Assembly: GCA_903632075.3 (NCBI GenBank)
Contig: CAHIKZ030001784.1
Coordinates: 20,001 to 84,000, forward strand
From: Acanthosepion pharaonis
Taxonomy: Eukaryota; Mollusca; Cephalopoda; Sepiida; Sepiidae
DNA length: 64,000 nucleotides
Reading direction: 5' to 3'
In this document: positions 32,886 through 43,618 of the stretch, one piece after another
Position numbering within the stretch: position 1 is the stretch's first letter
How the letters are laid out: each line of letters opens with the position of its first letter
Position numbers and translations under genes: made by a program
Notes under the pieces: generated by a model
What the model saw: the letters and a program-made list of their open reading frames with translations, nothing else
Told to the model about the DNA's origin: nothing
Databases searched by the model: none

Positions 32886-32985
32886 AGGTCGGAGTGTTCA
32901 ACGACCGAAACGTTGTGAATATGGCAATAAAGATGAGGACAACAGTCCGAACGATGTAACTAGTGCAAACAGGTAGAAGTATGAT
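32872..32985 (+). mobile_element. Ceph-type SINE 3' domain, inverted partner 2
   Basis: Plus strand: CATCACCTGAAGAAGGTCGG, then GTGTTCAACGACCGAAACGT, TGTGAATATGGCAATAAAGA and GAGGACAACAGTCCGAACGA. Stem II of the hammerhead-like core reads GGTCG/CGACC instead of the common GGCCG/CGGCC, a compensatory change. Confidence 0.8.
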
Positions 32986-32989
32986 AAGG

Positions 32990-33440
32990 TGGTAAGGATA
33001 AGGAGGATATATAGCGACTGACCCTTGACTTGAAGAGGTTAACATTGTAGAGCTCAGGGAAACATCAACACGGCAGTTTATTCCACAGTAGCAGGTCAAG
33101 CAAAAAGCTATCTGGGTTGAACTTCTTCCTTACAAGTGGAATATGGAAGAAATATTGGATGCAGCATGTCGAGACCTTGCGCCAAAAATGTCAGTTGCTG
33201 ACTGCGAAAAGGTCGGCAACGTTTGAAGTAATTTTTTCCCCGGTGCTTTAAAATGGGAAGATTTTAAAATTATCTACGGTTTGTCAGTGTATATTTCCAT
33301 TTATGTTCGTTACTAATCTCTAATATTTATTACAATTGAAGAAAGCCAAACAAGGACGAATTACTATAATAACAAAAACAACGCAAAGAATGTCTTCAGC
33401 GCTGCCAATACTTCCTACAAAGATAATTACTCTTATTAAA
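32990..33440. other. No recognisable feature
   Basis: Nothing recognised before the mariner MITE. Confidence 0.3.
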
Positions 33441-33443
33441 TTA

Positions 33444-33543
33444 TTAGGTTGGTGCAAAAATAATGACGTAATAATGTCGTTTTTGACCTTAAAAATACAT
33501 CAAAAAACGACATTATTACGTCATTATTTTTGCACCAACCTAA
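33444..33543. mobile_element. Mariner MITE, perfect 41-bp terminal inverted repeats
   Basis: The element is exactly 100 bp: arms 33444-33484 and 33503-33543 are perfect reverse complements around an 18-nt centre. The termini read TTAGGTTGGTGCAAAAATAA, which strongly resembles the termini of mariner elements of the Hsmar1/MADE1 kind. It is flanked by TA on both sides (33442-33443 and 33544-33545), the expected target duplication. No coding capacity; mobilised in trans, if at all. Confidence 0.9.
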
Positions 33544-33549
33544 TAATAA

Positions 33550-34430
33550 TATTTATTTTTGACCCCTTCTCCGTGTTTTTTCAGTCACTGACGAATAAAC
33601 ACGTCCAAAACCCCCAGCTGCAGACGTGTTTATACGCAGATCATAATTCTTTCTATGCCCTTCTGAACTTGAACCGAGTCTAGTTGTCAACTCATACGTC
33701 AAGTAAAGATGTTAGCCACAGCTCGAGTACTTCAATGTGCATCAGTTTCTTAGTTACTATATTAAAAACTTCTGTGACGTACATTGGCAGTTAATAATTA
33801 AATATAACTCAAGACTTCCATGTCAAGATAAAACAATATTTAATTACAACCTCAAATAAATACTTAATAAGAACAAAGATATAAAAGTCAACCAAAGGTA
33901 ATTAACCATTTCAGTGAATACCTTTTAGGTTCGGCTTAACGTCCGGTAAATTCTAAATCAAAACCCAAATCATTGACGCACAATAATTCACACTAATTCG
34001 ACTGGATAGTTACACTTAATAGTCACTCAGTAATCACTACAGTCAGTAGCCTGACACCGCTATTTATACACCTGGCGGAAAACATATATTCCTAAGTCCC
34101 AGAGTGTTACGTTCGAACCTCGGTGTCGGTAGTTACTCATTTTCTTTCTGTATGACGAAAAGAAATTAAAAAAAAAAAAAAAAAAGATATTGTTCTGAAT
34201 ATGAAATGTTTTTCGCAAAAATAATTAGCGGTGAAGGAGTATAATACTCGTTCGGACATACCTTTTTTCTATTATTGCTCACCCTATACAAGGACCAAGA
34301 GCCACTCAAGACAGTGTTACTAAAGTCGGTTGTTGAAAGTACATAATAGTTGTAGCTGAATCTTGAAGAGTTTAAGAGAAAATAATGAACAAAAAGAAAA
34401 ACTAGTTAACGCTCTGAGAAAATATATCCT
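33550..34430. other. Unassigned
   Basis: The sequence around 34108-34130 contains CACCGAGGTTCGAACGTAAC on the minus strand, a box B-like match without a visible box A, so I do not call a tRNA. Otherwise nothing recognised. Confidence 0.3.
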
Positions 34431-34435
34431 TGAGA

Positions 34436-34750
34436 TGAGATATTATAATTATTTATATTATTCAGACTGTTATCTTCATCTTCATTTCCCTATTCACAAC
34501 GTTTCGGCCGTTGTACGCTCCCGACTTCTTCAGTTGATTGGAATTTCGAATCGAACCCTTTATTTCGTCCACCGGGGTAAATTGTTCGTAGTCCCTACGT
34601 GCCATGCATCTTCCGGATGTCTCAGTAATTTCCTTTAACTTGCCTCTCCAAGTTTTCCATTACTGTAGCTTGATATTGAACTCACAACTCTCTGAGTCTA
34701 GTCACTGGATCTAACCAATGTCTTTATCCACTGGACCATATATCCTTGTA
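34436..34750 (-). mobile_element. Ceph-type SINE, full length
   Basis: Minus strand order: box A TGGTCCAGTGGATAAAGACA (about 34720-34739), box B GTTGTGAGTTCAATATC (about 34671-34687), body ATCCGGAAGATGCATGGCAC, CCCCGGTGGACGAAATAAAG, GGTTCGATTCGAAATTCCAA, TCAACTGAAGAAGTCGGGAG, GTACAACGGCCGAAACGTTG, and tail ATGAAGATAACAGTCTGAAT. This copy ties the tRNA-like head and the central domain together in one element. Non-coding, transcribed by polymerase III if active. Confidence 0.9.
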
Positions 34751-34789
34751 ATCATAATACCTCATATCAGATATATAGACAGCCATTAT

Positions 34790-34915
34790 ATCACTAGAAG
34801 CTAGTCACTGGATCTAAACAACGCCTTTATCTCCTGGGCCAACTGTCCTTGTGCATATGGCAATGAAGATGAGGATAACAGTCTGAATAATGTAAATAGT
34901 GTTACAATGTGTTGC
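34790..34915. repeat. Single chimeric SINE-head/tail unit
   Basis: Same composition as the array at 26821-27240: CACTGGATCTAAACAACGCC, CTCCTGGGCCAACTGTCCTT and ATATGGCAATGAAGATGAGG. Confidence 0.7.
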
Positions 34916-35060
34916 AATGTGGAGAAAAGCGACCAATCACAGTAACATCATACAAATCAAGTCAGCACAGAAGAAATATTCTGGTTTCCAAATACACCTT
35001 GAATCACATTTCAACCCTGCCCAGATGCCAGCAGAAATAAAAAGAAAATATATACCGCTA

Positions 35061-35837
35061 TAGAGGGTGCGATGGATAAATTATTACGCAAAAATGAAAA
35101 TAACACTGACATTTCATTTTAACAGATATATTTACCAAAATTAAACAAAAATACCTTGAAATATTGAAGAGTAAATTTATTCAATAAAATGACGGCCTCC
35201 CGAAGACTACAGAATCTCCTGTAACTCTTCTGGATGGACTCCTTGTTTAAATTGGTCGATGCTGCCATAATCCTTGTCTTCATTTTATCTTTGGTGTTAC
35301 AAGGAGTTTTTTTGAGATCTCTGCCCAACACAGAATGAATCAAAGAATTTGAGTTTAGGAATTTAAGTAGGTAGATGTAAGGGTGAGATGTGTTCGCAGA
35401 GATTCTGACTGCCATGACAAGGTTCTCCTGTTTGTGTGGTACCAGCAGCCGCTACCTTGACCCAGGCCAGCACTACCTCTTCAAGCCCCCACCAATGATT
35501 TTGGGTGTTCTTTTCTTATTAGAACTATCAGAGTTTTCGGAACAGCCGTACCTTCGTAATCACAATTAGACTCGCCAAACTCTTTCCAAATCTTCTGCAC
35601 TGCCCTCAGATTAACACCAAAGCACTCTGAAAATTTTCGTATTGGAGTGAATGCCAAGTAGTACAGCAGTCAGGTTCCAAATTTCTGGCAGAATGAATTG
35701 CGTCATGGTGGTGTTTTTCTCACAGACTGTACCCAATTGACCCTACTATACTGTGGACTCGACAAAAACAAACAACGCGCTTGCGCGAAATTAAAAAAAT
35801 AAATAAAATGGCGACAATTTACTCATCGAATCCTGTA
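35061..35837 (-). mobile_element. Tc1/mariner-type transposon with internally deleted transposase
   Basis: Ends near 35061 (TATAGAGGGTGCGATGGATA) and 35837 (reverse complement TATACAGGATTCGATGAGTA) form imperfect inverted repeats flanked by TA. The minus-strand transposase starts at 35706 (MTQFILPEIWNLTAVLLGIH), continues with in-frame stops through RRYGCSENSDSSNKKRTPK, and then jumps to the C-terminal region LKKTPCNTKDKMKTRIMAAS, NLNKESIQKSYRRF (about 35300-35190). The catalytic middle (QDSAPCH- and SPDLNP-type motifs) is missing, so this is a deletion derivative of roughly 780 bp. Confidence 0.75.
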
Positions 35838-36109
35838 TATCCAATCATTACACAGTCCGTCTCTATTAAGCTATTCAAAAAACTTATACTAAGAAAAACC
35901 ACTAAATACGGAGGCTAAAACTTTGAAAATAGCCTATTTTCTTCAGCAATTCAGTAACAAGTTTCTTACTTTTATGAAGGAAGTTTGAAATCAGAATCGC
36001 TTACCCACAAAATGGGGTTTATCGCGCATTAATACCCTCTGGAAACCAAAAGGTAGCTCCCAAGACACGTACACATACAGAGGTATCTCCATTAATTATC
36101 AATGAACAT

Positions 36110-36180
36110 TAAAGAGGACAACAGACCGAATGATATAAAAAGTATAAATAGGTACAATACCACATCTCAGATATTTAAAC
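36110..36180 (+). mobile_element. Ceph-type SINE 3' tail
   Basis: GAGGACAACAGACCGAATGA, then TATAAATAGGTACAATACC and ACATCTCAGATATTTAAACAG, continuing without a gap into repeat R-B. Confidence 0.6.
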
Positions 36181-36405
36181 AGATATCCTACCTCTTTTTA
36201 CGTCCATATCACCTCTCATTTAGTAATTCTCTAGCAGGAGTGGCTCTTGAGCTTGTATTAGTTGAATTTTCGTTGTGACATCCCAGTGATAATCTATTTG
36301 ATAATGGGACGAGGTGCATGCAAAAAGCCTTTTAAAAGTTTTAGTGTGAAATAATCTTGAACAGTCTCGGTTCAAACTGTTTAGCGATTTTATTTTTCAT
36401 CGTTT
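36165..36405 (+). repeat. Unnamed repeat R-B, copy 2
   Basis: Inverted relative to 32463-32757; see that entry. In both copies the repeat abuts the SINE tail at the same point, suggesting that the SINE 3' tail and R-B form one longer element. Confidence 0.65.
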
Positions 36406-36619
36406 TATGAAAGTCAACTCCTCAGAACACAGTGTGGGTTTTTGTTCTGGTAAGGAATGTAATGCTGGTATCTTGAAATTGTATAACCCTCTAACAGGAA
36501 ATTGTATATCCGCTTCGTCGATCTCACAGCAGCATACAGCCACATCAATAGAAACATCCTCTTCTAAACCGTTAGAAACAGCTCCCCAAGCTCCGACTCC
36601 ACTGAATGCACTGATCTTT

Positions 36620-36790
36620 AACGCTCAGCAAAATCTTACATGTCTGTTGAGTACCCCAATATGGAAACATTTCAAACATCACAAGGAGTATAACAAGGAG
36701 TAAATGAGTCCCTGTCTATTTAATCTGTTCCTAGACTATATTCTACACATATGTGAAAAGATGAATACTGAATACCAAATTCCAAACTAA
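36620..36790 (+). pseudogene. Retrotransposon reverse-transcriptase palm fragment
   Basis: One frame gives GV*QG (consensus GVKQG) and the neighbouring frame MSPCLFNLFLDYILHICEK, together the B motif of non-LTR reverse transcriptases (GVKQGC.LSP.LFNLFLD). It is separated by a small frame-shifting insertion, and no YADD-type motif follows. Dead fragment. Confidence 0.55.
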
Positions 36791-36894
36791 TCTCTTAATA
36801 GATGACAGCGGTCCTTCTTCTCCTCTCGATGCCACTGTAATGATAGTGAATAAGAATGATAACAGAAAATAAACATCTTCTAGCAATATTCCAA

Positions 36895-37510
36895 GTAGGG
36901 GTAGGACTCTAGATAGACCTTTTCGAGGTAGGACTCTAGATAGATCTTTTTCGAGGCAAGACTCTAGATAGACCTTTTTCGAGGCAAGACTCTAGATAGA
37001 CCTTTTTCGAGGCAAGACTCTAGATAGACCTTTTTCGAGGCGGGTCTCTAGATAGACCTTTTTCGAGGCAAGACTCTAGATAGACCTTTTTCGAGGCAAG
37101 ACTCTAGATAGACCTTTTTCGAGGCAAGACTCTAGATAGACCTTTTTCGAGATTGGACTCTAGATAGACCTTTTTCGAGGTTGGACTCTAGATAGACCTT
37201 TTTCAGGGCTGGACTCTAGATAGACCTTTTTCAGGGCAGGACTCTAGATAGACCTTTTTCGGGGCAGGACTCTAGATAGACCTTTTTCGGGGTAGGACTC
37301 TAGATAGACCTTTTCGGGGTAGGACTCTAGATAGACCTTTTTCGAGGTTGGACTCTAGGTATACCTTTTTCGGGGGAAGGACTCTAGGTAGATCTTTTCC
37401 GAGGCAGGACTCTAGGTATACCTTTTCCGATGCAGGACTCTAGGTAGATCTTTTCCGATGCAGGACTCTAGGTAGATCTTTTCCGAGGCAGGACTCTAGG
37501 TAGACCATTG
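36895..37510. repeat. 28-bp minisatellite, about 22 copies
   Basis: Unit GGACTCTAGATAGACCTTTT plus TCGAGGCA, with variants drifting along the array: central copies have TTTTTCGAGGCAAG, later ones GATCTTTTCCGAGGCAGG. Nothing separates the units, so this is not a CRISPR. Flanks are retrotransposon debris. Confidence 0.95.
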
Positions 37511-37589
37511 GAATGAAAGCAATCATGACGCATGCCCTGAAACCATTATAAAATTTCAGGTTGTGTAATTATTAAATACTAAACACTGG

Positions 37590-37995
37590 GCAGGAGCTCA
37601 CTTTCCCGGCTTGATAGAATTCAAAAGCATCTGTTCGCTCTTGTGGTTGATGAATTATTTATCACTCAACAAGCATGCCTCTTGCTATTCTATCACTATT
37701 TCCATGACAAATATTTTGACCAGCCTAGATTGCTTCGTTCCACCAGTTCACAACATTTACAGTTAAGACCTTCCCAAGAACCACGCCTTTGTGTAACAGA
37801 CTCCCGAGAGGATGCTTTCCAAATTTCTACAATCTTAACTTCAATTCTAAGGTTAACTGTTATCTTTCCTACATATTCTCATAATCTTCATTTCTTACCT
37901 CGTCTTTTGTTCAAACAAAAACATGCATTTGGTCACCATCTCTTGTGCCTTGTACTAGATGAACTACTAGTAAAAAAAAACTTCTGTCTATAGAT
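37590..37995 (+). pseudogene. LINE (family L2-like) C-terminal remnant
   Basis: The plus frame reads LDRIQKHLFALVVDELF, then LLLFYHYFHDKYFDQPRLL, matching the LLDRIQKRA...LFYRYFHGKCS segment that follows the RT domain of this LINE type (compare SFLQIFHGNCSDELFSLVPN at 54.4 kb). The downstream 100 residues are poorly conserved. No RT catalytic motif is present. The open frame is broken relative to the family. Confidence 0.55.
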
Positions 37996-37999
37996 CAGT

Positions 38000-38827
38000 T
38001 ATAACAAACTTAATATAGAAGATAAGGAAATTGAGTATAGGAGAAGTTTCGCTGAACACCACACGTTGCTACAAAAACAATAGTAAACTGAAAACTCGAG
38101 TCATGTTCTTAAATAACCTCATCAGATTGAAACTTTCATATGGATGTCATGCATGGCATCAAATTTGTTCAGAAAACATCTAAACTGTCATCTGTATATA
38201 ACCACTTTCTAAGATCAATGATTAAAAATGTCCTTGAGCAAGGGAATCTTGTGGATCTAGGCATAGATCACCTTTTCTTTGGACGTTATGCTACAGGATC
38301 ATTGTTGTAGCGTAATTTTCACTGTGGAGGCTTGTATGTCACTCAGTCGGTCCTAAATTAGGTTCGACGTACAAAACGTTAGGAACTTGAAATAATAGGT
38401 AATGACGCAGCAATCTAGTTGTGGGGCTCATACTTTAATGTCTGACATCGACTGACTCACTCAACTCCACTGAGCCCAACTGGCGACCGCTACTACTACT
38501 ACTTCTACTTATTATGTGTGGGAGAGTCTATTACAATAGAATAGGTAATGTTCCGGTATAACAATCATAAACTATAACTATAGCCGATAACAGAAATCAC
38601 ATCACTTGCGAATTAACAACAGCAACAACTAAAATAGATATCACATTTAACTCGAAGAGAAAATAATGACATAATCAAGACATTGTTATTCCACACCACT
38701 TCAAATAAAAAGTTAGGAAGGAAACCTCCATCAATGCTGGAAAGAGTGATAACATCTACTGGACTTGAGAAAACAATTTTCTTTATTTTTTTTATTTTTT
38801 TTTTATGATTTTTATTTATTCATTTAA

Positions 38828-38858
<31 letters not shown>

Positions 38859-39700
38859 AATATTTTTATAAAATTCAAGCAACAGAAATACTGGCTGCTC
38901 GATCGATGAATACCGACCGATAATGAAACGGCCAATATGACCATATGAAGGAAACGCCAAGCAGCTGGTGAAATTCAAAGTGTGCCTTCAGATTTCGCCT
39001 TCCTAGTGTAGCTCTCAATTACGACAATGCTTCTAATGATTTCGCGTGATGTGTTTATCTGACCACTGAAACGCGCGTATTGTCATTTTAGATATTTTAA
39101 TACTTACATAATGCCATCTGTGTTTTTGTTCGTGTTATAATGGAATAGTAAAGCTTTGTCTTGAATAATACAATTAAACTTATTATACTAAAATGGATGA
39201 CGTTTGACAGTTGTTGTTGTTTTTTTTTATCAGTGTCATGTGACGCAATTTATTTTAACCAAAAAGTAGCGGGACAAATCTATGTTGAAACCAAAAAAAA
39301 AACCACTGAAGAGGCCTTTATAGAGCATTGGAAAAAATGTCAAGGAAGCATATGTGAATAAGAGGCAGCCTGAAACACGCCACAAGATGTATGTGTGTGT
39401 CAAGTGGCAATAGACCAAGGTTAAGAGGATGCAATCAAAAAATGAACGGCTGGATTGACATTATAAATAGAGGAGAAAAAGCTCCATTGTTATTTGTAAG
39501 GCGTTTCAGTATCGGACGAGATATTATTAAAGAAACCCCCTACCTATCGAGACCGTTATGACAAAAAAACAAAAAAAAGCTGTTTCGAATTTCGTGTATC
39601 TGCGTTTCTGTATTGTCTTGTTTTTAATCTCTCTTTCACGCTAGAAAATTTTAAATCTGTTTCTCTCAACCTTTACACTACTTTCTCGCTACTTTTCCCT
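38000..39700. other. Mostly unassigned; one dispersed block
   Basis: 38705-38785 (GTTAGGAAGGAAACCTCCAT, then CAATGCTGGAAAGAGTGATA) is an inverted match to 42115-42215 and 42310-42395, so it is a small dispersed repeat. A poly-T run lies at 38829-38853. No gene recognised. Confidence 0.4.
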
Positions 39701-39713
39701 TTCTCCCTATCTA

Positions 39714-39717
<4 letters not shown>

Positions 39718-39750
<33 letters not shown>
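39718..39750. repeat. (CT)n microsatellite
   Basis: Pure CT tract leading into the CT-rich minisatellite region. Confidence 0.85.
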
Positions 39751-39840
39751 CCCTCTTTGCTCACTTTTAGGTCTCTCTTTACTCTTTAAACTCTCTCTTT
39801 ACTCTTTAAACTCTATCTCTTTTGCTCTTCTCTCTCTCTC

Positions 39841-40378
39841 CTGCTCTGTGTGTTTTGCTCTAATCTCTCCTGCTCTGCGTGTTTTGCTCTAATCTCTCCT
39901 GCTCTGTGTGTTTTGCTCTAATCTCTCCTGCTCTGCGTGTTTTGCTCTAATCTCTCCTGCTCTGCGTGTTTTGCTCTAATCTCTCCTGCTCTGCGTGTTT
40001 TGCTCTAATCTCTCTCCTGCTCTGCGTGTTGAACTTAATCTGTTTTGCTCTAATCTCTCCTGCTCTGCGTGTTTTGCTCTAATCTCTCCTGCTCTGCGTG
40101 TTTTGCTCTAATCTCTCCTGCTCTGCGTGTTTGCTCTAATCTCTCCTGCTCTGCGTGTTTTGCTCTAATCTCCTGCTCTGCGTGTTTTGCTCTAATCTCC
40201 TCCTGCTCTGCGTGTTTTGCTCTAATCTCTCCTGCTCTGCGTGTTTTGCTCTAATCTCTCCTGCTCTGCGTGTTTTGCTCTAATCTCTCCTGCTCTGCGT
40301 GTTTTGCTCTAATCTCTCCTGCTCTGCGTGTTTTGCTCTAATCTCTCTTGCTCTGCGTGTTTTGCTCTAATCTCTCTC
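39841..40378. repeat. 29-bp minisatellite, about 18 copies
   Basis: Unit TGCTCTGCGTGTTTTGCTCT plus AATCTCTCC. The first copies carry TGTGTG instead of TGCGTG, and one unit near 40030 is interrupted by GAACTTAATCTG. Short frames reading CSACFAL are products of the repeat. Confidence 0.95.
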
Positions 40379-40379
40379 T

Positions 40380-40721
40380 CTACTCAAGACCAATAAACTC
40401 GCTGTCGTGGGATGTTGAGCCACTTTTTCTTTTTGAAATGCTGTATATTTGTGTTTATACCTTTTGAACAAATTTTCTTAAATTCAACAAGGTCTGTCAA
40501 GTACTTTTCGACACCCAAATCTTGATCGCATCTCGGCCTTTTGGTTGGATGGAAGCTTACTAATTGTTCTCTCCTTATTTTCGATTGGATAAAGCACCCA
40601 ACCCCGGCGAATGTTGCCCTGCTGCAGCATCTTCCACATTCTACTAAGAATGGCGAGGTTTGTGTAATATTGATACCAGTTGGCCCGAGGACGAGACAAT
40701 CTTTTTCTTTGAGCTTTCTCG

Positions 40722-40765
<44 letters not shown>

Positions 40766-41430
40766 ATGTCCGATACGGTTAATTTGCAGTTTAGCACCCG
40801 CGCTTAGTTCGCATTAAAAATTTTCAGAATACTTAACTCCACTTGAATCTTGCTTGATAAATTTGATGAAATTCACAGTTTTGGATTTATCGACAGTGAA
40901 AGTTCGGATTCATTCGCGTCGTTGGCGGCATCCATTACTGTCGTTGTTTGCATATATTTGCTACGGAAATTTAAGCCCGGAACTGATATTTCTTGCCTAA
41001 ATTTGTCTTAATTACTGCGCACGAGAACTATTTGCGTACACACGTTAAGTTTGCGCAATTATACCTACACTGATAGCTATTCTGCAGCGAATGTATGCAA
41101 ACAACGCCAATAATGGCTGCCCGCGACACGAATGAATCCGAATTTCACTGTCGATAACCTCAAAACGGTAGATTTTATCAGATTTATCAAGCCAGATTCG
41201 AATGGAGCATGTACAATTACACATAAATGTAAGTTTTCTGGAAATTTGTAATGCGAACTGAGCGCGAGTGTGACACTGCAAGTTAACCCTCCATCTTTCC
41301 TTAGTGGGATAAGTGGGCAGGCCAGGTAAATAAAATCATTTGAGAGTAAATGAACAAAACCGGATTTCCGGACAGTTTATCTACATTACTATTTCTGTCC
41401 CAATGTACAATATCAAAAATTTCAAAAGTT
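40380..41430. other. Unassigned, with (TA)n at 40729-40761
   Basis: Includes a short TA tract. Blocks near 40890-40960 and 41095-41170 (GACAGTGAAAGTTCGGATTC and its near reverse complement GAATCCGAATTTCACTGTCG) form an inverted repeat, a probable further foldback element spanning about 40790-41290. No gene. Confidence 0.5.
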
Positions 41431-41433
41431 CAA

Positions 41434-41786
41434 GGTTGTCCGAAAGTCTTTTAATCCCTACATAATGTAATTTTATTTCAGCACACTGTGGGGTTTTATC
41501 AAGGAGAGAGTTTCACATGAACAATACTAGAATACCTATCAGTTGAAGGAAGTCATTCGGAGAGCCTTTGCTACAATTAACAGAGCACAGCTTAGTAAAA
41601 TATCACGCAGGACATGGCGCCGCATAATTTTGTGCCAGGAGAATGATAGTGTTCATATGGATGTTCTCGATGTGTGACAGCGTCAATAAAAAGGAATAAA
41701 CTGAATTCATTACATGTGCTTTGTATTACTTGTTCTATTGTTCTCATTACTTTTTTAGTGGGGGAGTAACAAGACTTTCGGACCAC
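41434..41786 (+). mobile_element. Short Tc1/mariner-type element with transposase C-terminal remnant
   Basis: The ends GGTTGTCCGAAAGTCTT (41434) and AAGACTTTCGGACCACC (to 41786) are inverted repeats with one internal mismatch. The plus frame 41552-41677 (42 codons) reads VIRRAFATINRAQLSKISRR, then TWRRIILCQENDSVHMDVLD, and a stop: the C-terminal tail of an IS630/Tc1-class transposase. The catalytic portion is missing, so it is a non-autonomous deletion derivative. Confidence 0.65.
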
Positions 41787-42114
41787 CCCGTAGAACAATT
41801 ATAACAACAAATTTTAATAAAAGTTTAATATAGTATATTTTTCTTGCTGGATATTTTATGAGGCACATTAACAGTCAAACGACTAAATAATAAAATAAAA
41901 CAATAACAACTATATACTAGTGTAATAAAAATTATATGATGAATACGAAATTTGTTTTTAGATCTTAGTGAAATTTTTTTTTCTTGATTAAATATAGAAC
42001 ATACACCATTTCTCTTAATGGTAATATCAGCGTTTTCCTTATAAGGAAACATTTAGCATTTATTGACCAAGCAGCCAGTACTACTATCAGCTGAAATTTT
42101 ATATAATCTTTCTC

Positions 42115-42755
42115 TTAAATCAGTTTCTCAGAAAATAGTTTTCTGAAGTCCAAATGTTATCAATCTTTCCAGTATTAATGGAGGCTTCCTTTCTATTCTT
42201 TTTGTTTGAAGTCATGTAGAACTTCAACATATTGATTGTTGTTATTTTCTCTTCAAGTTTTGGGAATTAGATAAGAACGAATGAAAAAACTTGGGATTTA
42301 CAGCTGTGCCATTTCTCAACACTAGTTCTTCAGTTTTCCGGAAGTCTAAGTGTTTCCGTTATTGATGGGGGCTTCCTTCCCAACCTTTTTGTTCAGATAG
42401 CTTACACGAAAATGGTGTTCATACAGACTTTCTCGTCATGTGACAGCATCAATGAAAGGGAATAAACTGAATCCAGCACGTGTGTTTTGTATTACTGTAT
42501 TACTTGTTGTTCTACTGTTCGCATTATTTTTCGGACCATCCTGTACCTGTCTCCTGAACAGGGAATGGGGGATCAGTTTTCTATGGTTATTAAGTAGTAA
42601 ATTGTTCCCCCTATGAAAAATGATTAATATACAGGGTGATGATGGTGTTCATACTGACCTTCTCGATGTGTGCTTTGTATTACTCGTTCTTCTATTGTTC
42701 TTATTACTTTTAAGTTGACGGATGACAAGACTTTCAAACCATCCTGTATAATAAA
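42115..42755 (+). mobile_element. Fragments of the same Tc1/mariner-type family
   Basis: Two 3' ends related to 41640-41786: 42410-42550 (ATGGTGTTCATACAGACTTT ... TTTTCGGACCATCCTGTACC) and 42640-42755 (GATGGTGTTCATACTGACCT ... ACTTTCAAACCATCCTGTAT). Interspersed are two copies of a GGAGGCTTCCTT-containing block (42115-42215, 42310-42395). A serial insertion or duplication history is likely. Confidence 0.55.
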
Positions 42756-42759
42756 TAAT

Positions 42760-43260
42760 ACGATGCAAGTTTTGTCAGCAGAATTTAATGCAACGGAACA
42801 TTTAATTTGGACATCAGCAAACAAAGACACAATGGTTTAAAAAATAATAATTCTAATGTTAAAAGGAAATCTGAACTTCAGCATTAAAAATATGTGAAAA
42901 ACAGGAAGGAAAGACTTTGATCCAAATTTTAAGATGACGTTCACTAACTGAAGATCCGGGCTGACAAATTACATTTCTCCGCGGGTCTGTTCTCCAGCAT
43001 CTGCCAAAATTATGTACACCTGCCAGCCCCTGAAGTGACGCGAGAACCCCGTTGCTTGTTGATATCAAAACTGACTTGACATGGTTACCATTTGAATTCG
43101 ATCGTTTCTTTACTAATTTTCGCATTCGTTTTTGCTAATAATCTTCATCAATAGTGTAGAATCGAAAAATTTTGAAAATTCCTCAGATGGAGGCTCATTT
43201 TGTCTTTTAGGACTTTTCTAAACATTCTCCATTAAAGGCTCTATTTTTTTCTTTTCGTCT
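42760..43260. other. No recognisable feature
   Basis: Moderately complex DNA; no motif or shared block recognised. Confidence 0.3.
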
Positions 43261-43269
43261 GTATGTTTC

Positions 43270-43550
43270 CTTAAACTTATTTTTCTCTCTCTCTCGTCTG
43301 TATGTTTCCTTAGTTTCTCTCTCTCTCGTCTGTATGTTTCCTTAGTTTCTCTCTCTCTCGTCTGTATGTTTCCTTAGTTTCTCTCTCTCTCGTCTGTATG
43401 TTTCTTATTTTTCTCTCTCTCTCGTCTGTATGTTTCCTTAGTTTCTCTCTCTCTCGTCTGTATGTTTTTTCTCTCTCTCTCGTCTGTATGTTTTTAGTTT
43501 CTCTCTCTCTCGTCTGTAGGTTTCCTTATTTCTCTCTCTCGTCTGTTTTT
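43270..43550. repeat. 32-bp CT-rich minisatellite, about 9 copies
   Basis: Unit TCTCTCTCTCGTCTGTATGT plus TTCCTTAGTTTC, with shorter variants late in the array. It heads the first of two copies of a larger duplication. Confidence 0.9.
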
Positions 43551-43618
43551 TCCTCCCTCACTCTCTTTTACCCTCTCTCTATCGCATTCTTTCTCACTCT
43601 TTTTCTCACATTCTCTGT

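Noticed and set aside
34100..34135. tRNA gene suggested by GGTTCGAAC on the minus strand
   Set aside because: No box A at the right distance and no cloverleaf visible.
36895..37510. Possible CRISPR-like regular repeats
   Set aside because: Units are directly adjacent without unique spacers; it is a minisatellite in eukaryotic DNA.
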